From contig OZ245783.1 in assembly GCA_965227875.1 (NCBI GenBank), positions 3,472,001-3,536,000 of the forward strand: a stretch of DNA of 64,000 bases. The letters are read 5' to 3'. Each line of letters opens with the position of its first letter. Positions within the stretch are counted from its first letter, which is position 1. Positions 25,646 to 33,728 of the stretch are shown piece after piece. Made by a program: the position numbers and the translations under genes. The stretch is from G965227875 sp965227875. GTDB taxonomy: Bacteria > Pseudomonadota > Alphaproteobacteria > Rhizobiales > JAJFHC01. The notes under the pieces are model-generated. The model saw only the letters and a program-made list of their open reading frames with translations. It had not been told where the DNA came from and did not search any database.

Positions 25646-26692
25646 GTGTCCCGGCTCAGGGTCTGCGTCATCGGAACCGGTTTCTTCAGCCGGTTCCACT
25701 ACGACGCATGGCACCGCATCCCACGTGTCGAACTGGCGGCACTGTGCGCGCAGACGCCCGATCTCGCCGCCGCCGCGTCGGAGGAGTTTGGCGTCGAGCG
25801 CACCTATTCGGACCTTGCGCGGATGCTCGACGAGGAACGTCCCGACCTCCTCGATATCGTGACGCCGCCGCCCACGCATCGCCGCTTCATCGAAATGGCG
25901 GCGGAGCGCGGCATACCCGTGATTTGCCAGAAACCGTTCTGCGGCAGCCTCGACGAGGCGGCCGCGGCGGCTGACGCCGCGGATCGGGCGGGCACGCGCA
26001 TCATCGTCCACGAGAACTTCCGCTTCCAGCCATGGTATCGCAGGATCCGCGCGCTTCTCGATGACGGAAGGCTCGGCGAGGTCTACCAGGCGACCTTCCG
26101 GCTGCGGCCCGGTGACGGGCAGGGCGCCGATGCCTATCTCGATCGCCAGCCCTATTTCCAGGCCATGGAGCGGTTTCTCGTCCACGAGACCGCGATCCAT
26201 CTGATCGACGTATTTCGCTATCTTTTCGGAGACTGCCAGTCGGTCTTCGCACATCTGGCCAAACTCAACCCCGTGATTGCCGGCGAAGATGCCGGGTTGA
26301 TCCTGTCGGAACACGAGAGCGGCGCCCGGACGCTTTTCGACGGCAACCGGCTCGTCGATCACGCGGCGGATAACCGCCGGCTCACTATGGGCGAAATGAT
26401 CGTCGAGGGCGCCTCGGCGGTACTGCGCCTGGACGGTTATGGCCGGATCTGGCTGCGCGATCACGGCTCGAATGACGAGACCGAACTCGAGTATGCCTGG
26501 GAGGACAGGGGGTTCGGCGGAGATTGCGTGCACGCATTGCAAAGCGCTGTCGTCGCGCATCTTCTCGACGGGACACCGGCGGAGAACACGGCCCGGGAGT
26601 ATCTCGACAACCTGGCTCTCGAGGAACTTGTCTACCGCTCGGCGGCGGAAGGCCGTGTCCTGTCCGTGCCGCGGGACGCTGCTGTCTCCTGA
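25646..26692 (+). CDS. Gfo/Idh/MocA family NAD(P)-dependent oxidoreductase
   Basis: 348 aa, GTG start. Rossmann domain at the N-terminus (RVCVIGTGFFSRFHYDAW, close to GxGxxG), DIVTPPPTHR, and the cofactor/substrate lysine motif in the form CQKPF (usually EKP; the Glu is Gln here). The C-terminal alpha/beta domain includes HETAIHLIDVFRYLFG, whose His/Asp residues supply the catalytic acid-base. Sugars, inositols and similar polyols are the usual substrates. Operon partner of the NIPSNAP gene. Confidence 0.9.
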   Translation: MSRLRVCVIGTGFFSRFHYDAWHRIPRVELAALCAQTPDLAAAASEEFGVERTYSDLARMLDEERPDLLDIVTPPPTHRRFIEMAAERGIPVICQKPFCGSLDEAAAAADAADRAGTRIIVHENFRFQPWYRRIRALLDDGRLGEVYQATFRLRPGDGQGADAYLDRQPYFQAMERFLVHETAIHLIDVFRYLFGDCQSVFAHLAKLNPVIAGEDAGLILSEHESGARTLFDGNRLVDHAADNRRLTMGEMIVEGASAVLRLDGYGRIWLRDHGSNDETELEYAWEDRGFGGDCVHALQSAVVAHLLDGTPAENTAREYLDNLALEELVYRSAAEGRVLSVPRDAAVS

Positions 26693-26702
26693 CCCTCGCG
26701 TC

Positions 26703-27425
26703 TCAGCCGCGGGCCACCTCGATCGCCTCCTTCAGCGTGAAGGCACCGGTGAACAGGGCCCGGCCCGTAATCGCGCCGGCGATGTTGGGCAGGTAACGCA
26801 GCGTCGAGATATCGTCGATGGTCTTGACCGTGCCGCTCGCGATCACCGGCAGGATGAGCTCCGTGGCCATTTCCGTGGTGGCGGCGAGGCTGCTTTCCGG
26901 CAAGTCGTCGTCGCGATCGATATCGGTGAAGATGATTCCCGCCAGATCGAGGGTCTCGAGCTGCCGCGCGAAATCGATGGGCGTGAATGCGGTGGTCTCG
27001 CGCCATCCTTCGACGACGACACGGCCTTCCCTTGCATCAACGCTGACGACGATCTTGCCGGGATACTTCGTCGCGGCCTCGCGCACCAGGGAAGGGTTCT
27101 TGACCGCCGACGTCGAAAAGACAACACGTCCGGCGCCGTGCTCGAACCACCAGTCGACGGAACTCATGGAGCGGATGCCGCCGGCGATCTGGACGGGCAC
27201 GTTCACGGCCCTGATGATGTCGCACACGAGTTGCGAATTGGCGTCGGAACCCGGGTCGGCGACCGCGTCGAGGTCGATGACGTGCAGGAATTCCGCGCCG
27301 TCACCGTCGAACCACATCGCGGCATCCATCGGGGCGCGGTCATAGACGACCGGCTTGTCCATCTGGCCGCGGACGAGATTGACGCATTTGCCGCCCTGGA
27401 TTTCTATGTCTGGAAAGACGATCAC
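26703..27425 (-). CDS. HisA-like TIM-barrel protein (HisA paralogue)
   Basis: 240 aa (beta/alpha)8 barrel of the HisA/HisF family. HisA isomerises ProFAR to PRFAR in histidine synthesis. Conserved here: GGKCVNLVRGQ, IQIAGGIRS-like segment (VQIAGGIRSMSSV), VSVDAREG and FTDIDRDDDL. In HisA the N-terminal catalytic Asp sits in PAIDLKDG; here the aligned stretch is PDIEIQGG, with Glu at that position. The second phosphate motif is ASGT rather than ASGG. GTG at 27425 is preceded by GGGAGG and fits the usual N-terminus. No other his gene is nearby. Possibly a genuine but divergent isomerase, or a paralogue with another aminoaldose substrate. Confidence 0.85.
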   Translation of the reverse strand: MIVFPDIEIQGGKCVNLVRGQMDKPVVYDRAPMDAAMWFDGDGAEFLHVIDLDAVADPGSDANSQLVCDIIRAVNVPVQIAGGIRSMSSVDWWFEHGAGRVVFSTSAVKNPSLVREAATKYPGKIVVSVDAREGRVVVEGWRETTAFTPIDFARQLETLDLAGIIFTDIDRDDDLPESSLAATTEMATELILPVIASGTVKTIDDISTLRYLPNIAGAITGRALFTGAFTLKEAIEVARG

Positions 27426-27563
27426 GGCGCACCTCCCATTGTGGTGGTTCTCGCCGGTCTGACGCGCTGACGGGACCGGCACACTGGCTCAACCCGTGCA
27501 CCAACTATAGAACCCGCGTGCGTCAGTCCGCAAACACGCGACAGGTTTTTCGCCGAAAACGTC

Positions 27564-28613
27564 CTAGAGTCCGAAATACGATGCGTCGTATCCGAAAATG
27601 GCCGGCGTGCCTCCGGTGTGGACAAAGAGCACGGTCGAACCGGTCTCACCGGCGCGGACCCGTTCGGTCAGGCCCGCGAGGGCCTTGCCCGTATAGACCG
27701 GGTCGAGAATGAGCCCTTCGCTGCGCGCCGCACCCAGCACCGCGGCGCGGGTCGCGTCGTTCATCCGACCGTAGCCCGGCGCCAGGACGTCGTCATGGAT
27801 GATGACGTCGTCGTCTTCCACGGGGTTTGGCAGTTCCAGAAGTTCCGCGATTTCCTGGCAACGCGACCTGATCCTGGGCACCTGCTGGTTGCGTGGCCGT
27901 CGCACGCAGATCCCGTGCAGCCGGCCTTCGAAACCGAGCCACTTGAGGCCGAAGAGCAGTCCTCCATGAGTGTGTCCGCTTCCCGACGCGACGAAGATAT
28001 CGGTCGGGCGCGATGGCAGGCCGTCGATCTGTTGCAGCAGTTCGCCCGCCATCACCACGTAGCCCAGGGCGCCGAGCGGGGCATGGCCCGGTGCCAGCGG
28101 GATGATGAAGGGGTTGCGGCCCTGCCGCTTGAGGTCCTCGGCGATCTCGCCGAGACGGCGGTCCGCGCCTACCTCGTCCTCGCCCTCGGGATAGGAATGC
28201 AGCGTCGCGCCGAGGATCTTGTCGAGCAGGACATTTCCCGAACCGTGGTAGAGCGCCGTCTGGTCGGGAACCCTTTCCTCGAGCTGGATATGGCAATCCA
28301 TTCCGAGCGTCCGGGCGCCGGCCGCCGCGAGCCGGACGAAGTTCGACTGCACCGCCCCGGTGATCAGGACCGTGTCCGCGTCACGATCCACGGCCTGGCC
28401 GAGATAGAACTCGAGCTGGCGAACCTTGTTGCCGCCGAAGGCGAGGCCCGTACAGTCGTCGCGCTTGACGTAGAGGTGGTCCACACCCAGGTCCGCCGCG
28501 AGCCGCGGCAGGGCGTCGATCGGTGTCGGCGCGTGGCCCAGCCGTGCGCGGGGCAGTCGCGACAGGGCGGTTTCGAGCTGTTGCGGGTTGCGGGTCATCG
28601 TGTCCACGGTCAT
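27564..28613 (-). CDS. PLP-dependent D-cysteine desulfhydrase / ACC deaminase family protein
   Basis: 349 aa, fold type II PLP enzyme. The PLP lysine is K63 in FGGNKVRQLEF, with QSNFVRLAAA (Ser/Asn ring), GSGHTHGG for the phosphate clamp and HTGGTPAIFGYD at the C-terminus. These match the D-cysteine desulfhydrase/ACC deaminase group; sequence alone does not separate D-cysteine breakdown to pyruvate, sulfide and ammonia from ACC deamination. The ATG at 28613 overlaps the stop of the upstream TauE/SafE exporter gene (ATGA). Coupling to an exporter of sulfur anions favours a sulfur-amino-acid role. Confidence 0.9.
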   Translation of the reverse strand: MTVDTMTRNPQQLETALSRLPRARLGHAPTPIDALPRLAADLGVDHLYVKRDDCTGLAFGGNKVRQLEFYLGQAVDRDADTVLITGAVQSNFVRLAAAGARTLGMDCHIQLEERVPDQTALYHGSGNVLLDKILGATLHSYPEGEDEVGADRRLGEIAEDLKRQGRNPFIIPLAPGHAPLGALGYVVMAGELLQQIDGLPSRPTDIFVASGSGHTHGGLLFGLKWLGFEGRLHGICVRRPRNQQVPRIRSRCQEIAELLELPNPVEDDDVIIHDDVLAPGYGRMNDATRAAVLGAARSEGLILDPVYTGKALAGLTERVRAGETGSTVLFVHTGGTPAIFGYDASYFGL

Positions 28614-29353
28614 GTCAGGCCTCCGGCGTCGAGGAGCAAGGCTATCCCGGTTGTCGCGAGCATGGCAATCACCACACGGCGGAAAATGGTCTCGTTGATG
28701 TGCCGCGCGAGCATGCGTCCTCCGACGACGCCGACGAGCGTGGCCGGCAGGAGCGTCGCCGACAGCGACCAGGCGTACGTGTCCACGCCCTGGAAGGCGG
28801 ACTGCGTGGCGACGATCACCGGATAGGAAAAGCCGAAGAGGGCGAGGACCGTCGCGCGAACGGCATCCTTGCCGTAGCGCCTGAGCGTCATCCAGGCCGC
28901 GGGCACGGGGCCGGGCATGGCGAGGCTGCCGCTCATCGCGCCGGAAAGAACGCCGATGAACAGGTCGGCGGGTGTGTTGGCGGGACGTTCCGTATCGCTC
29001 TGCGGAAGCAGCCCGGCAATCGGCGCGAGCATGGCGAGGACCACGAACGCCACCAGAAGCTTGATGATGCGGATGTCGACGTTCAGATAGACGAACACCC
29101 CGAAGGGAACACCGATGCATGTTCCCGCCACCAGCAGGCCGAAGAGGCGCCGGTCGACCTTGCGCCAGAGCGAGGGATAGAGCGTGATCACGGTCACAAG
29201 GCTGAGCAGGGCGGAGACCTGGATGGCCGTGGTCGAACCGAGCACCAGAAGCAGCACGGGGCCCGCGAGAAGTCCGAATCCGATCCCGACCGCGGTCTGG
29301 ATCAGGGCCGCGAGCATCACGGCGCCGTGCAGCAGGAGAATGTCGAAGGTCAA
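28610..29353 (-). CDS. TauE/SafE (TSUP) family sulfite/organosulfonate exporter
   Basis: 247 aa integral membrane protein with 7-8 hydrophobic helices. Two inverted repeats start at about residues 10 and 135, each with the TSUP glycine/proline pattern (GIGFGLLAGPVLLL; GVLSGAMSGSLAMPGPV). Predicted to export sulfite, sulfonates or related anions. Directly coupled to the PLP desulfhydrase gene, which would generate reduced sulfur. Confidence 0.9.
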   Translation of the reverse strand: MTFDILLLHGAVMLAALIQTAVGIGFGLLAGPVLLLVLGSTTAIQVSALLSLVTVITLYPSLWRKVDRRLFGLLVAGTCIGVPFGVFVYLNVDIRIIKLLVAFVVLAMLAPIAGLLPQSDTERPANTPADLFIGVLSGAMSGSLAMPGPVPAAWMTLRRYGKDAVRATVLALFGFSYPVIVATQSAFQGVDTYAWSLSATLLPATLVGVVGGRMLARHINETIFRRVVIAMLATTGIALLLDAGGLT

Positions 29354-29452
29354 GTCTCGGTCCCGGGCTGGTGAGTGGACACGGTCACCACATACCCCAA
29401 ACTTGACGGCGAACGAAGGGAATTGCCGGTGGACGGCAGGGCGGGACCCCTG

Positions 29453-30001
29453 TCAGAGATACACCCTGTCCGCGTCCACGTCGTCAGGGGCACACGGGGG
29501 ACCGGCCTCGTCTCGAAGGTCTCGCCTCGCCTTTTCCGCGTCCAGCTTCTCCCGGTCCGGTTCGTTGCCCTCGAACACCCTGGCATGTCCGTTGGGCCGC
29601 GGCAGGGGATTGGCGATGGCCGCATGCAGGCGCTTGACGAGGTCTGTGGGCCGGAACGGCTTGACGACGAAGCCGCTGACACCTGCCCGCAGGGCCTGCT
29701 CGACGACCCCTTTCTCGTGATAGGCCGTCAGCATCACGATGGCGATGTTCGTGTTCGGCAGGGACGTGTCCGAACGCACCAGGCGCGTGAACATCGCACC
29801 GTCGATGATCGGCATGTTCATGTCGACGATGGCGACGTCGAACCATTCGCGCTGGAGCATTTCAAGACCCGCGACAGGATCCGTCGTCTTCTCGATCTTC
29901 CGGACGCCATAGGCCCGCAGCGCTTCGAAGCATATGGACAGAAAATGCTTGTTGTCGTCGACAAGGAGCATGCGCATCAAATGCAGATCGATGTGGGTCA
30001 T
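29453..30001 (-). CDS. Single-domain response regulator (CheY-like) with C-terminal tail
   Basis: 182 aa. Receiver domain covers about 9-130: acidic pocket D15/D16, phospho-acceptor D60 in VAIVDMNMP, conserved Thr in VMLTAYH and Lys in FVVKPF. After it comes a charged tail of about 45 residues with no recognised output domain. No kinase gene is adjacent, so it probably takes phosphate from a remote kinase and acts by protein-protein contact. Start at 30001 (MTHIDLHL); a second ATG lies at 29977. Confidence 0.88.
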   Translation of the reverse strand: MTHIDLHLMRMLLVDDNKHFLSICFEALRAYGVRKIEKTTDPVAGLEMLQREWFDVAIVDMNMPIIDGAMFTRLVRSDTSLPNTNIAIVMLTAYHEKGVVEQALRAGVSGFVVKPFRPTDLVKRLHAAIANPLPRPNGHARVFEGNEPDREKLDAEKARRDLRDEAGPPCAPDDVDADRVYL

Positions 30002-30208
30002 GGAAAACCGTCCACCCTTGCGCCCCCGGGTGTGCGTACACCATACCCATCCCCGGTAAAGAAAGACCGTATGACCCGGGCGGAAAACCGGGGCCGACGA
30101 TTCACCGACGGGTAACCGTAACGTCGAGGTTGCCGAACAGGGGCTCGCGCTGCATATGGAGAAGCGATCGACCTTTGAACCCCGGTGCGCCCGAGCGAGG
30201 AGCAGAAC

Positions 30209-30907
30209 ATGTCCGGATGGATAGAATTCGTAGCGGCTTTCGCCGTTTTCTTCGCCAGCCACGCCATCCCTCCGCGCACGGGGGTCCGCAGCTACCTCAC
30301 CGCGCGTGTGGGGGTGGGGACGTATCTGGCCATCTATATCGCCCTTTCGCTGGTCCTGCTCTACTGGCTGATCGTGGCCGCCGGCCGGGCGCCGTATGTC
30401 GAACTCTGGGCGCCGGCGCCCTGGACGAGATTGGTGCCGAACCTGCTCATGCCGGTCGCCTGTCTCCTTTTCGCGTTCGGCGCGGCGGCGGCCAACCCGC
30501 TGTCCTTCGGCGGCCGGCGCACGGAAAGATTCGATCCCGAGAGACCGGGTATCGCCGCCCTGACGCGCCACCCGATCCTTGCCGGTTTTGCGCTCTGGGC
30601 GGTCGGCCATCTCGTCGCCAACGGCGATCTTGCCCACGTGATCCTCTTCGGCCTGTTCCTGCTCATGGCGATAGGCGGAATGTTCGCGCTGGACAAGCGC
30701 AAGAAACGCGTGCTGGGCGAGGACGAGTGGGTGCGGCTTGCCGCGAACACGACCCTGGCGTCGGTCGGTCCAGGGAGCTTGGGGCGGTTCGCCCGCTCGC
30801 TCGGTCCGGGCGACCTGATCCGGCTTGTTGCCGCCATCGTGCTTTACGTCGTGCTGCTGGGGCTGCACCCCTCGGTCAACGGCGTTTCGCCGCTGCCTTC
30901 GCCCTGA
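30209..30907 (+). CDS. NnrU family membrane protein
   Basis: 232 aa, six hydrophobic helices in the inner membrane. It begins GWIEFVAAFAVFFASHAIP and has LTRHPILAGFALWAVGHL, the NnrU hallmark with a His-Pro pair that resembles the isoprenylcysteine-methyltransferase/NnrU fold. NnrU was named from denitrification clusters in rhizobia but is widespread and of unclear function; no denitrification genes lie here. ATG 30209 has GCGAGGAG upstream. Followed after 13 bp by a DUF454 gene. Confidence 0.88.
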   Translation: MSGWIEFVAAFAVFFASHAIPPRTGVRSYLTARVGVGTYLAIYIALSLVLLYWLIVAAGRAPYVELWAPAPWTRLVPNLLMPVACLLFAFGAAAANPLSFGGRRTERFDPERPGIAALTRHPILAGFALWAVGHLVANGDLAHVILFGLFLLMAIGGMFALDKRKKRVLGEDEWVRLAANTTLASVGPGSLGRFARSLGPGDLIRLVAAIVLYVVLLGLHPSVNGVSPLPSP

Positions 30908-30920
30908 GCGCGCATTGCAG

Positions 30921-31283
30921 ATGACGAGGAACATCTGGCTCCTGTCCGGCCTTCTGGCGACTGCCTGCGGCATCGCCGGGGTGGTGTTGCCGCTGGTGCC
31001 GACCACGCCCTTCCTGCTGCTGGCCGTTTTCTGTTTCGCGAGAAGTTCGCCGCGTCTGCACGACTGGCTCGTGGATCATCCGAGGTTCGGCCCGCCGATC
31101 GCCAACTGGCGAGAGAATGGCGGGATTTCCCGGCGCGCGAAGATCGCGGCTGTGGCGGCGATGACGGCGACGTTGATGATCGCCTGGTTTGCCGGTTTCT
31201 CCGGCATTGTCCTCGCGGTCCAGGCCGTGGTTCTCGTCGCCGTGGCGACCTTCATCCTGTCGCGGCCCGACGGTCCCGCCTGA
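30921..31283 (+). CDS. DUF454 (YbaN-like) inner-membrane protein
   Basis: 120 aa. Hydrophobic hairpin at residues 6-40 (GLLATACGIAGVVLPLVPTT-PFLLLAVFCFARSS), then the family motif SPRLHDWLVDHPRFG, and two C-terminal helices. This is the complete DUF454 domain. Function unknown. Closely follows the NnrU gene and is probably co-transcribed. Confidence 0.87.
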   Translation: MTRNIWLLSGLLATACGIAGVVLPLVPTTPFLLLAVFCFARSSPRLHDWLVDHPRFGPPIANWRENGGISRRAKIAAVAAMTATLMIAWFAGFSGIVLAVQAVVLVAVATFILSRPDGPA

Positions 31284-31302
31284 CGGTCGGTCCCGGTCCG
31301 CT

Positions 31303-32289
31303 TCAGTTGATGAGCCCCATGCGGATCATCACCTGCCGGTGGATGTCCTGTTCCTTGGCCCAGTAGGCTTTCAGGTCCGCGTCGGTGACGAACCGGCCGC
31401 GCAGGCTGTTCCGGTTCATGTAGTCCTGCCATTCCTTGGATTCGTAGACCTGGCGGAACACGTCACGGTAGAACGCCGCGACGTCCTGCGAGATGCCGGA
31501 GGGGGCGACGATGCTCCGCTGCATGAAGTAGACCATGTTCTGCCCCTTCTCCGAAAAGGTCGGCACATCGCCGAACATGGTCAGGCGCTCGGGCGTGAAG
31601 GCGGCCAGCGGACGGGTGATCCCCTTGGCGAAATACTTCTCCTGCTCGGACGGGTTGTTGACCGTCGACTGGACGACGCCTTCGGCGAGTTCCTTCGCCA
31701 CCGCGCCGCCGCCCTTGAGTGGCTTGTAGGTCATCTTCAGACCATAGGCGGCGTTGAGGAAATCCGTGAGCAGGTTGTCCTCGGAAGACTTGCCCGTCCC
31801 CGCCATGACCCATTTCGGCCCCTTGGCGGACGCCGCCTTCACGAACCCCTCGAGATTGTCGATCCGGGATGAACTGTTCACCCAGAGCAGAAACGTGTCC
31901 TCGGCCATCCGCGCCACCGGCGTGAACTTCTGGATGTCGATCTCGAGGTCCGGCCGGCGAAGCGGGGTCGTGTAGAAGCTGTTGAGGGTGACCATGACAA
32001 CGTGCGGGTTGCCGTGGTTCTTCTTGAGATAGGCGAGCGCTTCGGCACCCGACTCACCCGGCTTGTTGACGGGCACGAACGGGACCGGCGAGAGTTCCTC
32101 CGACTCGATGATCTCCTTGAACATGCGCGCCATCTTGTCGGCCCCGCCACCCTTGCCCGCCATGACCACGAATTCGACGGGCTGCTCGGGATACCATTCC
32201 GCCCTGGCCGGGGCGCAGGCCAGCATCGCCGCGCAGAAGACGGCAAACCGGAACCACTTGGCGGTACGGAACGGATTCGGGACGGTCAT
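31303..32289 (-). CDS. Tripartite tricarboxylate transporter receptor (TctC/Bug family)
   Basis: Periplasmic carboxylate-binding protein, 328 aa, signal peptide about 1-30 (ACAPARA-EWYP). Bug-family features: PVEFVVMAGKGGGADKMAR at the ligand-loop position, VKGGGAVAKEL-like segment (PLKGGGAVAKELAEG), and FYRDVFRQVYES near the end. The ATG follows GAGGAGCTTGACG. No TctA/TctB membrane genes are adjacent, so this is an orphan receptor. It follows the TAXI receptor gene in the same direction (113-bp gap). Confidence 0.88.
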   Translation of the reverse strand: MTVPNPFRTAKWFRFAVFCAAMLACAPARAEWYPEQPVEFVVMAGKGGGADKMARMFKEIIESEELSPVPFVPVNKPGESGAEALAYLKKNHGNPHVVMVTLNSFYTTPLRRPDLEIDIQKFTPVARMAEDTFLLWVNSSSRIDNLEGFVKAASAKGPKWVMAGTGKSSEDNLLTDFLNAAYGLKMTYKPLKGGGAVAKELAEGVVQSTVNNPSEQEKYFAKGITRPLAAFTPERLTMFGDVPTFSEKGQNMVYFMQRSIVAPSGISQDVAAFYRDVFRQVYESKEWQDYMNRNSLRGRFVTDADLKAYWAKEQDIHRQVMIRMGLIN

Positions 32290-32401
32290 CGTCAAGCTCC
32301 TCGATTGGACGATTTCGGTTGGGCGCAAGGCCGCGAGGCGGGCAGGAGCGCCGGGCAGGTCGAGTACGGGCGCGTCGCGGGGGGCGGATGTCCCCCGCGG
32401 A

Positions 32402-33535
32402 TCAGCGTTGGGGGTTGGTTTCAAGCCAGCGCTTGAACTCCTTGAACAGGTTCTCCGCCTGGTCCTCCGAGAGCGTTCCCGCGGCCGGCACCACGTTGAC
32501 CTCCGTGAAGAAGCGCTCGAAAGCCACGCGCAATGTCGGTTCCGGGCAGTGGGCCACACCGGCGAGGGCGCGGCTCTGGAGGTGCTTGTCGACGGCCTGG
32601 ATCCGGTTCCAGCCGGGCAGTTGCGCGAAGAGGTTGACCTCGCGCCATTTCGGGTGGTTCGGGTTTTCCTGCAGCTTGGGGAAACGTTCGAAGAAAGCAT
32701 CGACGAATTTCGCGATGTTCTTGTAGCGCTCCGTGTCGGTCTTCCAGTTGAAGGCCATCAGCGCGCTTCCCACCGCTATGGTTTCCACCTGCTGGCCGTC
32801 CGGCACCAGCGCCGGGTAGTCGTCCGGCGTGAACGCCGACGGCAGGTAGGTTTCTTCCAGACCGTTGCTGAGCGGGATCGGGATCAGGCGCAGCTTGTCC
32901 TCCGGCCTGACGCGGCGCAGAAGGTCGAGCGGTTTGCCCTCGACATAGATCATGGCGTCGATCTCGCCGGCCCTGAGCTGGTGGAGCGCATCGCCGGGGG
33001 CGAGGTAGACCGGCTTCACCGGCAGCTTCAGGCGATTGAAGAGAAGCGACGCGGTGACGAAGGAGCCATCCTTCTTGGGTCCGAAACTGATCCGGCGTCC
33101 GGCCAGCTGTTTCAGCGACTTGAACTTGGCGCCGGCGAGGATGTGGACTTCCTCGTTGTAGAGCTTGGCCACGTACCGGATCCGCCGGTCGAGTCCGCCA
33201 TGGATGCCGTTGTCCCTGATGTAGTCGAGGACGTCCGTCTGGACGATTCCGAGGTCGATCCCCTTGAGGTAGAGCATGTCGTTGACGGTCTGGACCGAGC
33301 CTTTCCCCATCACCGGAACGAGCCGCAGGTCCTCCACGTCACGCACCAGGGAGGAAAGCTCCGCCGAGGCCCTGAACGCGGTGCTGTCGATCCCGCCGGT
33401 GACGATCCTGACAACGTTGCTGTTGGCCTTTTTCTTCTGCAGCCAGACCGATGCCGCCGTCGATTGCGCAGCCGCCGACGAAAGCAGGCCGGCGAACGAC
33501 AGGATGAGTGCGGCCGCATAGACAATGGGTTTCAT
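32402..33535 (-). CDS. TAXI-family TRAP transporter solute-binding protein
   Basis: Periplasmic receptor, 377 aa, signal peptide about 1-24 (SSAAA-QSTA). TAXI features: VRIVTGGIDSTAFRASAELSS near the start, the QTVNDMLYLKGIDLGIVQTDVLDY segment, LAGRRISFGPKKDGSFVTASLL, and VYLAPGDALHQLRAGEIDAM. GAGGGGA precedes the ATG at 33535. TAXI receptors normally sit beside a fused DctQM permease gene; none is present, so it is an orphan like its TctC-type neighbour. Typical ligands are dicarboxylates and amino acids such as glutamate. Confidence 0.87.
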   Translation of the reverse strand: MKPIVYAAALILSFAGLLSSAAAQSTAASVWLQKKKANSNVVRIVTGGIDSTAFRASAELSSLVRDVEDLRLVPVMGKGSVQTVNDMLYLKGIDLGIVQTDVLDYIRDNGIHGGLDRRIRYVAKLYNEEVHILAGAKFKSLKQLAGRRISFGPKKDGSFVTASLLFNRLKLPVKPVYLAPGDALHQLRAGEIDAMIYVEGKPLDLLRRVRPEDKLRLIPIPLSNGLEETYLPSAFTPDDYPALVPDGQQVETIAVGSALMAFNWKTDTERYKNIAKFVDAFFERFPKLQENPNHPKWREVNLFAQLPGWNRIQAVDKHLQSRALAGVAHCPEPTLRVAFERFFTEVNVVPAAGTLSEDQAENLFKEFKRWLETNPQR

Positions 33536-33728
33536 GATCGGCAATCCCCTCGACGTTTCACATGCCCCGATAGTCGGGCGGGAAGCTTGCCTGCCCCGCC
33601 CGGACGTTTCACGGCTTTCGAGAAAACAGATGCCTATGGCGCATTTCAGGCTTGTTCGGGGCCTTTATGTGGGCAAAATTTGACTGCCCGTCCGGCCGGA
33701 CGGGAAGGTCGCAACCGAACGTATTGGA

